From Syngnathus acus (taxonomy: Eukaryota > Chordata > Actinopteri > Syngnathiformes > Syngnathidae), in contig NC_051095.1 of assembly GCF_901709675.1 (NCBI RefSeq), positions 22,009,956 through 22,073,955 on the forward strand: a stretch of 64,000 bases of DNA, given 5' to 3'. Shown here in pieces: positions 1-34,600 of this stretch. The notes below the pieces were generated by a model. That model saw only the letters and a list, made by a program, of their open reading frames with translations. It ran no database searches and was not told the DNA's origin. A program made the translations under genes and the position numbers. Position 1 is the first letter of the stretch, and every line of letters starts with the position of its first letter.

Positions 1-142
1 CCGCCACAGTTTGTTTTGTTAAATAAAGAGCTGTTTACCAAACCGACGTCTTTCCTTGTACTTTGTTAACGCTACAATATACGTAGTTACATATATACTA
101 GATCTGTGGAATAACGACGAGGCTGACGTGAGGGCGCACGCG

Positions 143-660
143 CGGCGTTGTTGACAAAGGACGAGGAATTTGATCGATGGATTTAATGATTTAGAGTGCA
201 CAGATGGTTTGATAATATTATTGCTTATATAATAGTTATTTGATATCTAATTTATATATCGTTATATGGGCCTGTGGAATATTTTGAAGTGCAAGCGCCG
301 TCAGCGGCGCGCACCCATTGTTGACAAAGGACGATCGATGGATTTAATGAATTGGAGTGACACAGATGGTTTTATAAACGTGTTATTTATGTCATAGTTT
401 TTTTTAATAACTCTGAATGTTACATCAGGCCCGTTCTCAGCTCTTCGTTTGTGTTTATGTCACGTTAGCGTACCTATCGTTTAGCCTGTTGTTGCTCCTT
501 CATGTCTGTTCTTGGTGTTGGATTTTGTCGAATAAATTTCCCCCCAAAATGCGACTTATGCTCCGGAGCGACTTATATATGTTTTTTTTCACGTTATTGT
601 ACATTTTATGGCTAATGCGACCTATATTCCGGAGCGACTTTTAGTCCGAGAATTACGGTA
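143..660. repeat. Dispersed DNA-element remnant ending in the GTCGC-type terminus
   Basis: The segment ends at 660 in a terminus (AGTCCGAGAATTACGGTA) that matches the right TIR of the MITE at 12216-12387 with one change. Inside it, a block at about 143-240 recurs at 317-400 (TGTTGACAAAGGACGA, then TCGATGGATTTAATGA). Its last 150 bases are also related to 41130-41334. No left terminus is visible, so it is truncated or internally rearranged. Confidence 0.6.
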
Positions 661-1045
661 GTATTTCTATCCCGTGTGTGTTTGTTTCCTTACAGGTTTA
701 TGTCATGTGACCAGCTTAGTGGAACGTGTCACTTCACCTCCACTTTATTTAATTACTAGTAATAAGTATCAGCAAGCAAGCAAACAGCGTCTAAAAACAC
801 CTAATATTTTCATGCTTGCTCCAAATTCACACATAAAACCTCCCACACACAACCGAGAGTCACATGTAGCCTTTAGTCTGACACAAGTGGATGTGTGTGC
901 GTGTGCGTGCGTGTGTGTGTGTCTCTAACATCTCTGTTACAACTTTGTTACAAAAGAGTTACAATAAATTACATGGGTTCATAAGCAAAAATTATGCGAG
1001 GTAATACATTGAACCACATCAGAAACATCCACCCGATACAATTCT

Positions 1046-1389
1046 ACCCATCCATTATCCATACCACTTGTCCCCACAGGGGTCGCAGGCGTGCAGGAGC
1101 CTATCCCAGCTGTCATCGGGCAGTAGGCGGGGGACACCTGAACCGGTTGCCAGCTGATCGCAGAGCACACAGAGATGAACAACCATCCGCACTCACACCT
1201 ACGAGCAATTTGGAGTGCTCAATTGGCCCACCGCGCATGTTTTGGGAATGTGGGAAGAAACCGGAATTCCCAGAGAAAACGCATGCAGGCACAGGGGAGA
1301 ACATGCAAGCTCCACACAGGGAAGGCCGGAGGTGGAATCGAATCCACAACTGTGATGCGGCGGTGCTAACCAGTGGGCCACCGTGCCGC
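1046..1389 (-). mobile_element. tRNA-headed SINE, near full length
   Basis: On the minus strand it starts with a head ending in GGTTCGATTCC-like box B sequence (here degraded) and runs through the shared body (ATGTTCTCCCC, GGTTTCTTCCCAC, GCTCCTGCACGCC) to a tail whose plus-strand form is a CCAT repeat. It is the same family as the copies near 10.8, 18.8, 23.1, 28.4, 31.3, 33.8 and 46.2 kb. Confidence 0.85.
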
Positions 1390-1980
1390 ACAATATAATT
1401 TAATAATCACATTTTTAAGTATAAGTCTATCCATAATTGACAGCCTTTTACTTGGTTTCCTCAACCTGACCTTGAATGATATTGTGTATGAAAGTGTCCA
1501 AATCCAACTGTCAGCCCACATCAGACAGTGCACAAGTTTGGTACACAACACACACGTGCCTACAGACAAACATACATTCATCAAACACAACAATAGGTAC
1601 AGTGCATAACATTATCCAAGATAAGAGTTTACAAAAAAAGACCTGCCCTTAAAAAGAGAACAACTTTTGTATGCATAGAGCATTAGTCATGATTATTATT
1701 ACAGTAGGTCAGTATACAGGAGTTTTGAACTGCAATGCATGCTCCTGTTTCTAATATTACGGCTGCCTTCTTTAAACTACCTGAAATAGGGACCTATGAA
1801 GAAGACCCCAAAGTTTGCAAGTACTGTATGAAGAATGTGTTTGCTGTTTCTATATTTGTATCATTAACAGGTTTATCATGCTATATTCAATGCAAGCATA
1901 GCTGATTTTATATTTATTTGCTTAGAGGGCTCACACTTCAAATGATCAGATTTCCATAGACAGATGGAGAAGAAACTTAC

Positions 1981-25150
<23,170 letters not shown>

Positions 25151-26580
25151 CTCCAGCCACACTTTTTAGAAACACAAAGTCAAAGAACGTTTAGGGGATG
25201 TTTTAAAATTATTCTAAATGGGGAATATTGAACATTACAATAAAAGGCATCAAGTGTGTGTTAACAGGGTGAGGGAACTGTTTGTGCTTTCTTGTTATGT
25301 CTGCTTCAACAAAAAAAAAGTGTTATGTGGATGACTCAGATCAAGATACTCTATCTATGCAAAGGGGAAATCCGCAACAGTCGTCTGCATCTGTACATCA
25401 AGACTAAGCGATCAACTGTGAGGGACAGCGCCCCCTATTGTGCACCTGAGACATGGGTGACGTAATGGAATAACGCGTCACCGTCCAACACAGACGCACA
25501 CACGCACACGTTCAAAGGGGCCTAAAAGTCAGATTCATCATCAATCAAAATATGCAGAGATGTCTTCTTCACACATTCTTACACAATATTTTCCTATCAG
25601 TGGGGTACTTTTAGTTGTCTTTATGCGAGGAGTGGTTCCACATTTGCTCCAAATATATCTGACCTGCAATCACTCCCCTCTCAATACGTGGCTTGAGATC
25701 ATTTTTTCCAGTAAAACGACGCTATATGAATACATTTGACTTGCTAAAGCAAAGACATAATGTAATAATATCTTAGTGAAATCAAATATGCAATGTTTTT
25801 AGATTGACAAGTTTTTACTTTTCTGCAGAAATGTCTAATACATTTAAGATGTAAAATAAAGCTTTCGACGCATGCATATCCATTCCCTGGACGTGGGTGT
25901 GTGGTTAGGGTTTATGAAAAGTAATAAATAAATGATCAATTTAAATGGTTGCATTTTGATGTTGCGATTCTCTTTGGAAGAGACAAGGATAGGACAGGGT
26001 CAGGAATGAACATATCAGAGGGACAGCTCAGGTGGGACGGTTTGGAGACAAACTCAGAGGGCGAGAATGAGATGGCTTGGACATGCAGAGGAGGAATCCG
26101 GGGTACATCGGGAGAAGGATGCTGAGGATGGAGCCACCAGGCAGAAGGAGAAGAGGGAGGCCAAAGAGCAAGTTTAAGGATGTGGTGAGGGATGACATGC
26201 AGGATGTTGGTGTGCCAGAGCAAGATACAGGGGACAGAGTGAGATGGAAACGATTGATCTGCTGTGGCGACCCCTAACGGGAACAGCCAAAAGAAGTGAA
26301 ATAAATCTCCCCAAAAATGGCCACTCCTCTGGAAAAGGCTAAATATGTCTAATGTTTTATGAAAACAAACTCAGATATGTGATAAAAGTACAAGTTGTTA
26401 AAAGCATTGCCAAATACATGAGCCGTTACGACAAACAATAATGCATTAATGATTTGAACCTGCACCAAACTTGGACCTACACTGTCTTCAAAATAATATG
26501 TTAATATGGACATTGAAAGAAAAGATAAGCGCCTGTGTCGCTGATCCTCGTCCTCCTTCCAAGGCTCCTTTCTCCACAAA
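25151..26580. other. Intergenic interval between cnksr2 and hdx
   Basis: No gene is seen. The only element recognised is the LINE 3' fragment at 25985-26296. With the flanking promoter regions, this forms a head-to-head gap of about 2 kb. Confidence 0.6.
25985..26296 (+). pseudogene. Decayed LINE 3' end with reverse-transcriptase C-terminus remnant
   Basis: The frame from about 26077 reads RRNPGYIGRRML, then GRRRRGRPK, and ends RVRWKRLICCGDP before a stop at 26275-26277. This pattern is typical of the C-terminus of fish non-LTR retrotransposon polyproteins. The preceding RWLGHAE stretch is in another frame, so the copy is frameshifted. It ends GGCGACCCCTAACGGGAACA followed by GCCAAAAGAAG, a common LINE tail. 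I infer an RTE-like element. Confidence 0.75.
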
Positions 26581-26800
26581 GTCAACGAGGGGCGGGGCAT
26601 CGCTGCTCAGTTTTCAGCCCTCTCCGGATGTCAACGATGATCTCGCGTTCCCATTGGCCCCCTTACGTCGATACGTCACAATCATGATTAGAATTGATGA
26701 TCGGACGGTCTGATTTCATTGTCTAGCAACGGGGTCCGTGGGAAAGAAATCTGCTTGAATTTAGGAGCTTCGTCTGAATTCGACACAGCAAGTATGCACA
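26581..26800 (+). promoter_or_regulatory. Candidate hdx promoter and first non-coding exon
   Basis: A GC box (GGGGCGGGG, 26589-26597), an inverted CCAAT box (ATTGG, 26653-26657) and a CRE-like TACGTCA (26672-26678) cluster here in a CpG-containing stretch. A possible donor follows (AGCAA, then GTATGC at about 26792). This is inference; no transcript data are available. Confidence 0.4.
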
Positions 26801-27479
26801 TAATTTTACTTTTCGCTTAGTTGTCCCGCCAGGTTTTTGTTGCTATTTGCTCGAAGCCAGGGTCAGTCAAATGGCAGCGGTGAGGCACAGGAAATCTCGG
26901 CTTTGAAGGAAAAGTTGAGCTGCAGCTGTCCTTTTGGGAAAGCTTTGCTAATGCTAGCTCGCGTCTGCTGGTACAGACATGGCCGCTCGGGCCTTCAGGC
27001 TACGTTTAATGATCCCGTGCCTGCGTGCCGGTTACTGGATTTGTTTTCTATGTGCCCGTACGTGGCAAACTATAGATACACGCTCCCTGGGTGGGAGGTT
27101 TGTTTCTTAATCCTCGCGCAAGTGCCAAGTGGCGTTGCTAATTATCTCTGTTACGTTTCCCTATTCGCAGATCGCCTGGCAAAATAAAGCCGCTGGATGC
27201 TTATTGGTCGTGCAACAGTCCATGTGGCTTTTGGTGCGTGTGTTCGTTTAACCGCCTGAGATGGGTTTACTTAAGTTCTGTTGTTGTGCAGTACCTTTCT
27301 GCTGATACTCTGGAAAGCATCAGTCATAACCGCATGGGGACAACTACTTGATTTTGTTCTGTTGGGAGTAAGGGATGGACGGGGACTACTTTTTTTTTTA
27401 GGGGGGGGGGGGGTAATTTAGCGATGAAACTAGTAACTTTTCAAGTTCTCTGCTTTGGTCCCATCCCATTTCTCAACAG

Positions 27480-27628
27480 TGCGTCGGGTGCACTGAGAGG
27501 AGAAGATGTGGAGAGACGAGATGGTGACAACGTAAAGCCTCGGATGTTTTGCTGTGATCGGCATGGCAGCTCCTTTCCACTCCAACAGCAGCATGGATTC
27601 ATGGCCACACAGACGTGGCCTCCAGGCT
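27480..27628 (+). other. Candidate hdx 5' UTR exon
   Basis: A CCCATTTCTCAACAG acceptor at 27479 and a strong GTAAGTATT donor at 27629 bracket 149 bases. The first hdx coding exon begins exactly at its ATG after an AG, so at least one upstream non-coding exon must exist, and this is the best candidate. It contains several ATGs, including one open reading that would run out of frame into the coding exon. Confidence 0.4.
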
Positions 27629-28361
27629 GTAAGTATTAATGCTTTTGCTGCTTTCATGCAATAATAATCACTAATAATAATGTTCTTAACACAAACCCCT
27701 TTTACAGAGGTTACTGGCACCTACCTATGAGAAACCAACGTTCACTTGGCTAAATTAGCATTTCATACTTTATTGTGGAAAAGGGGAGTTTTTTGCGTAT
27801 CAGCCCAAAGTTTCTTTGCCAGGTTTCTGATTTTTTTGGCCTTGTATTTACCACAGGAAGGAACATAATAAATTACTCTGTTTACCGTTGATGACTGAGT
27901 AGTTTTATGTTATGAAATGAGTACCAGATCAGGCAAAAAAAATAAAGAGATCAAAGTGGAGTGCATTTACTATGCAGTATTTATTACGCAGTTTACCGTA
28001 AAAAAAAAAAAAAATCATTAACGGCATATACAATTTTGAACAAAGAAAAAAGTGAAAGAGCTGTCTGATGACCACACTGGCAGTCTCTCTCTTGACAAAG
28101 AGGAGCTGTGTCATGTCACATCCCCTGCAATGTAAACTGTTTACTTTAATGTAAAATCGGGAGATTAGCGGGTGAAACGACTGAGCGGGAGTTATGCGGG
28201 GGATAGGGTTGAAATTTGGGAGTCTTCCGCCTGTATTGGGGGTGTTGGCAAATATGGCCCATGTTAGAATGGCAGGTATAAAAATGTCTTGTTGGCTATA
28301 AAATGGAGTCCACAAAAAAGTGAAAGTGAATTACCCATTAAGTGTACCAGTGGACAGCATT

Positions 28362-28507
28362 GTGTTCGATTAGTTAGCATGTCCGCTTCACAGTGCAGAG
28401 GTTGTGGGTTCGAATCTAGGCTCCAGCCTTCCTGTGCGGAGCTTCAATGTTCTCCCTGTGCATGTGTGGGTTTTACTATGTACTCGGGTTTCCTAGATGG
28501 ATGGACT
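28362..28507 (+). mobile_element. Internally deleted SINE upstream of the first hdx coding exon
   Basis: The head is recognisable (TTAGCATGTCCGCTTCACAG, GGGTTCGAATC as box B, CTTCCTGTGCGGAG) up to GGGTTTCCT. It then jumps straight to the ATGGATGGA tail at about 28498. The 3' end lies about 40 bp before the hdx acceptor at 28546. Confidence 0.8.
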
Positions 28508-28546
28508 GGTTGCTTTGCGACATCACTGTCTGTGATGGCTTCCTAG

Positions 28547-28693
28547 ATGAACCTGCGGTCGGTATTCACAGTGGAACAGCAGATGATCCTGGAGCGTTAC
28601 TATGATAATGGAATGACCAATCAAAGCAAGGCTTGCTTCCAGCTAATACTGCAATGTGCTCAGGAGGCCAAACTAGACTTCAGTGTTGTCCGG
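28547..28693 (+). CDS. hdx: hdx coding exon 1 (homeodomain 1)
   Basis: The exon encodes residues 1-49, from MNLRSVFTVEQQ to KLDFSVVR. The acceptor AG at 28545-28546 abuts the ATG, and a stop codon lies directly in frame upstream. The donor is GTAAGG. Confidence 0.95.
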
Positions 28694-31600
28694 GTAAGGA
28701 TATTGAGATGGCAACCAGTTTTCTTTGAGTGCCTTCATGTAACTTAGTTTCTGCAATGGTGTTTCATATGACTGATTGAATTGTACTTCTCCCTATAGAC
28801 ATGGGTCGGTAACAAAAGAAGGAAACTTGCCTCCAAGGGAGACCAAAATGGAGGCTTGTCTCATTCCTTACCGAGTCATGGACTTGCTGGGGGACTGTTG
28901 TCCAATCATCCGCTGGCTCATGGAGCTATGTCCAATCATGGTCTCTCTGCAGCAACATTGCTCCCAGCAGAACTTGCTGCCGTGCGGAATATACATAATC
29001 GCGCACACCTTCTCCCCACATCCTCCGCCTCTGCTTCTTCTCCCTCTTCTCTGAGCAGTGGGAACAACAATAATAATGACGTCCTTCACACAAGTCTCTA
29101 CTCCCAGAACTCCAACCCTCGCTCTCGGCCAAAACCCACAGGCCCCATACAGTCAGAGACTGAGCTCTCAGCACTCCCTCCTTGCTCTTTAGTCAGCCAG
29201 GCTATGCAGAGCAGAACCAACAGCAACTCCTCATCTCTTCACTCCAAGCTTGTGTCACTCTCTCAGAATTTGCCTTCCCTCACGTCTTCTTCTGCATCTC
29301 TGGTCTATACTGCTGGAAGGGACATGAAATCAAGTGTGCCCGTCAGGGACATAGGATTGACTGCAGGGGTAGGAAGCCTACCTCCCAACCGGACCCAAAC
29401 ATTTGGTACTGCACAGACTCAGACATGGTCCTCTTCCCCTCAGCCCCAGGCTCTGCTTCAGCCCAGATCTGAGACTAATCCGCAACCACCACCACCACCC
29501 CTTGCTCCACACAAGACCCGTCTGGCCCTTCCTCTCCAAAACTCAAGTCCTACCTCAGAGCACACACCCTGCATCCAGCAGGTGTTCACTTATGCGGACA
29601 AGGGTGAGGGCAGCAGAATTAAGGCTGGACTAGGTTGTACTTTAAGTGCCCAGGAGATGCAGAGGCCAGTTTTACGCACTTTGGATACCAGTCATAACAT
29701 CTCCATTGCCATGGAAACCGCAGATGAAGAAGATGAGTGGCAGAGGGAAGAAGAACTGGCCAATATGGCTGCTCAGAATAACATGCATCAGGAGCAGACG
29801 ATGTCTTTGCTAAAAGGGAGCCCTGCTTTGACCATTGCCCACTCCCAAAATCTGCTGCTCAAGAGCAACTCAACTCATCAAGGCAGCTACTCCTTCACAC
29901 AAACCTCGCTGTCTGGGGATGACAGCTCTCAGGTAGGAAAGGTTCTACGACGTCGTCAAGCTGTGTGACTTGAAAGCCTGACTCTGATTGGGTTTGTCTT
30001 TGTTTCTAGACTTCAGTCAGTGCCGCCACTTGGGTTGTCAGCAACTCCAGAAAAAGAACAGTGAGTTCTATTGTGCCAAATTCAGTGCAAAGAGTGCAAC
30101 ATGCACTCAATGGACACTTAATTAGGTATAGCATAGTTCCTCAAATAGTGACCACATATTGTGTGTATGTGTGCATGTATGTATATATACACGCACACAC
30201 ACACACATACACACAAACACAGTCGTGTTCAGAATAATAGAAATGTGATGTGACTCAAAAGATGAATCCATGTTTTTAGTATTTTTCTGTCTGAGTTTGT
30301 TTCCTGAATTTTTTATCTATATTATATTGAATACAATTTCTATTGTTATTGACCCGGTGTCTATTGCGATATACGTATATCGAAATTGAATTATTGTCTG
30401 GCCCTAGTTCCAAACCAGCAAAATTCACATTTTGGAGTGGCCTGCCGTTCCCTGGACCTAAATCCAATTGAAAACTTGAGGCAACATTAAAAAAACAAAA
30501 ACAGTTTGTTAAGCAAAACCAAGAAATGTGATTGAATTGTGGAATGTCGTTAAAGAATCTTGGAGTAGAAGAACAGCCTAAAGGTGTCACAAGTTGGTTG
30601 ACTTTCAGATGTGACGAAATCTTAATGCTGGCATATCATGGTTATAAATCCTTTTTTATTTTTACATTTTACTCATTCAGTCTATAAAGTGGAACAACGA
30701 AGCTTTTCTCTGAATTCCTAGTCACCATAGCATTATAGGCCCCTCTTTTACCCCTTTTCTGAGGAGCGGCTCAGAGCAAGTCATTTTGGTGCGGTCTTAA
30801 ATGCAAATGAGATACTTAACACCTTGCTCCCTCCAGCCCGCAAATGTGCACCTCCCTTTCCGGTCAGACATATTTGTAATTTTCTTTTTAGCGGAAGTAG
30901 CATTTACTTGCACCACAAACCTTTTGATTGATTAAAAGATGTCAACAGCAGAAGACTTGTTTATACAACTATACATAACACGTAACAAAATAAATCCCCT
31001 CACAATATTTATGAACACGTCTTGTAAACAAGCACTGCAGTCAAGAAGTAAACTAATGTCAGCGCTAGCGTTAGCAAGAAGCTAACAAATGCATTTAACA
31101 CATTATTGTGTTTCCCAAGAATAAAACAGCACCTTCGATGCAATTTATCTGATACAACTACTCAAAATACAGCCACAAGAAGTGAAAACAGAGCGCTTAG
31201 CACTAAAATCAGCAGAAAGACTGATGATAATGCTATGAAAACGAGGGCATAACAGACACTCAATAACCCATCCATCCATCCATTTTCTGAACCGCTTAAT
31301 CCCCACGGGGGTCGCGGGTGTGCTGGAGCCTATCCCAGCCGTCATCGGGCAGTAGGCGGGGGACACCCTGAACCGGTTGCCAGCCAATCGCAGGGCACAC
31401 AGAGACAAACAACCATTTGCACTCGCACTCACACCTAGGGACAATTTGGAGTCTCCAATCGGCCTACCAAGCATGTTTTTGGGATGTGGGAGGAAACCGG
31501 AGTGCCCGGAGAAAACCCACGCGGGCCCGGGGAGAACATGCAAACTCCACAGAGGGAGGGCCGGAGGTGGAAACCGAACCCGCACCCTCCTAACTGTGAG

Positions 31601-34600
31601 GCGGACGTGCTACCCAGTGCGCCAACCGAGCCGCCACACTCAATAATATGAAAGTGAAATATAGTTTATTTTTGTGTCATCTCAAGCGTACCGTATTACT
31701 GTATCCGTCGTTTCCATTGATTGAAGGAATAGAACTGTCAATGAAACAAAGTCAAAATCATTTTGTCCTCTATACTGACGAGATTTCTTAAACACTCATT
31801 CTTGAAGTGCTTTGTTCAGACAGGCAGGACTTTGCCCACAGATGTGGGAACTTCATCCTGAAAAATGAAACTTAACCAGGCACTTCTTTGAGGTTCTGAT
31901 GCAAGGGGATGGTGTAATGAGTTGTGTGAATTAATGCATCCAATAATGAAACATTTTGATCTCTCTACTTGGGCCTCCTTGAGTTGTTTGGACTACAAAA
32001 GTCTCTCCCAGTAATAAAGATGGCGAATTTGCGAAAACCTTTGGCCACACCCATTACCTTGTTTGGTAGTGCCGCCCCAAAAACTGTGACGTAATGGATA
32101 AACGTAATAGAAAATCGATACAACTGAACGGAGTAAAACATATATCCCTAACATATTATGAAAGCATCTCTGCAGCACCTGGATTAGATTAAATATTTTA
32201 CAATCCTGTAGACTCCAAGTGCACAATAAAATGTATTTAAAAACTAAAAAAGTGGATTTTCCATGATATGTCAATTGTCTATTATTCTGAACACGACTGC
32301 ATATACTGTATACCATGAAGGGTGGGTTAGGGTTTTATGCTGAGGAGTCAGATACCAATTATCCATGAGTGAGATCACCCGATAGAGATATCAATCATGT
32401 GAATTATCTGTACATTTAAAAAAAAAATTAAAGCTGCTCACTAATGGTCATTTTTTAATATTGATTCATCTCTTTTTTTTTTGGTCATTGATGAATCAAC
32501 CTGAAAAAAAAAACATTCTATTCAAATTTTTCATCCCTGTATTATACAAAAACAATACATTATCTCAAATTGACTTTGCAGAAAATGCACAAAAATATAT
32601 TACCATTCAATTAGTGGTTTGGTCTTTAATGTGCAGAGTTAAGGAAAGGGGAGACAATGCAAGACTTTGCACTAGCTGGTCTCTAATTGACTGCAAGCTT
32701 TGAAACACATTAAACTGCGAGGTGCTCATTTTCTATAATCGGCAATGGCTCTTCGATCGGAGCACCACTAGACTATAATTGTGTGATATTACTCAGAAAC
32801 TGGGTTGTAGAATTTAGGTCCAAACCTACAGTGTTCAATACATTTCTTAAACCATTGTACAATAGATCAGTGAGTCCCAACTCGGGTGTCATGGCAAGAT
32901 TATCAGGGGTTTGGAGCAAAATGATCCAATTTCACGTTGTCTTTTTGACAGATTTAAAAGCACTCTCATTAAGGCTATCAAATAACGCCCACCCAATCCC
33001 TGCTGTAATTGATACCTTCCTTTATCTGCATTTGAGTAGCAACTTCGGTCACTATTTGTAGGAGTACAGTAATCTATGAGCTGTCTAATACAAAAAATGT
33101 CCTTAACAAAAACAATAATGCTCAAGTTTGATTGTCAGTTTAAGAGATACGTATGTATTGCCTGAAAAATGTGTTGTGGTTGCAATAAGGTTGAATTGTA
33201 CCGAACTGTTAGTTTTAGTACTGTGGTTTAACAACTCACTTATGTAGTAAGAGGCTGAGACGGCATCTTAGGTTCGATTATCGCTTGACTTTGCTCACGA
33301 CCTATTCCTCAACTACATTGCAGCAGCACCACCTAGTTGTCACAGTAGTAACAATACACCACAAGTATGTTAATAATAATTGGAAGATCTAAGCTGTTGC
33401 TGACAAGTCCTTCTACATTCTTAACCTCATTAACAATACCAAGCAAACTGAGCATTATTTTTTGTAAAGACAGATTTTTTTTACATGTACAACTCTGCTG
33501 TTCAGGTTTGATTCACATGACCAGTAATCTCTATCTATGTGAAAGGAAACAATACTGTTGAGAATAGTGTAATTGTTTTTCAACATTTTACATGAAGGGA
33601 GAAGTATTTACTGTACCTACTCTGATCAAGAAACAAGTGAATGAACAAGTATTCAGCACTGCTTCTCGGTAATACTTGTCAACAGTAACCACACTTTTTG
33701 CACAGAGATGCGGTAAATTCTTTTTTCTTTGTTTGCAATGGAGTTAAAACTTCACTGATCAACAGTGACTTTTAATCAGGGATGGCTTAATGTGTCCTAG
33801 AAAGCATTTTTCACACGGGTTTAAAAAACTTGCCCTGCGATTGGCTGGCAACCAGTTCAGGGTGTCCCCCGCCCACTGCCCAATGACTGCTGGGATAGGC
33901 TCCAGCACACCCACGACCCCTGTGGGGACAAGCAATATAGAAAATGGATGGATAGATGGATGGATGGGTTTAAAAAACGCTTACTTTTTTTTTTTCTTTT
34001 TTAGCACATCAGGATATTGAGATATTATTTGCATGGTTTTAAGTTTGATCTATAAAAGCTTGCACAATATGAATTTTACTATGCAGTAAATTTGTAGCTA
34101 ATGACAGGGAAAATAATCCACATTTTACTCACAAATTAAATTTATCAGGGCTACACTTAATAAATATTACTAATAAATATATTACTATTTTACATAATAT
34201 TATTGTTGGTACTATGAAAACCTGATGTGGTGGACAAAAAACGAAGGTATTTTCTGAAGTAGCACATGTTGAAAAGTTTTCTTGCATAACTGATTAAATG
34301 TTTGGAAAATATTTGTTGACCAGTGTTTAATTTTTGTCTATGTTTCAATTTCATCCTTGCTGAAACATGTTTCCCCTGTACATGTTGAGTTTCTCGCTTT
34401 CCTTTCACTGCTCATGTATGGAAAATGCTTTTTTTTTTTTTACATTGTTTGTGTCAGTTCTCATCAAGTTACAAAAGAAAACTTTTTGGTGTGCTTCAAA
34501 AAGATGTAGCATTATACTAACCTCCTCTTTTTTATTGAACTACCCTGATGTAAAGCATGGTGGTTCAATGGCTGATCTCCTCAGGATGTTTTCTGGGCTC

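Larger units (their letters stand above)
1..1980 (-). other. cnksr2 intron after exon 5 (incomplete)
   Basis: I find no exon beginning Cys-Lys-Thr-Leu here, so the next exon lies off the left edge. The stretch holds a duplicated repeat segment (143-400), a MITE right end at 660, a short TG tract near 890-925 and a SINE (1046-1389). Nothing is recognised in 1390-1980. Confidence 0.7.

Noticed and set aside
1113-1398. Several overlapping open frames near 1.1-1.4 kb, and similar ones at 11.0, 18.9, 31.4 and 46.3 kb
   Set aside because: All are translations of the SINE body, which stays open in several frames by composition.
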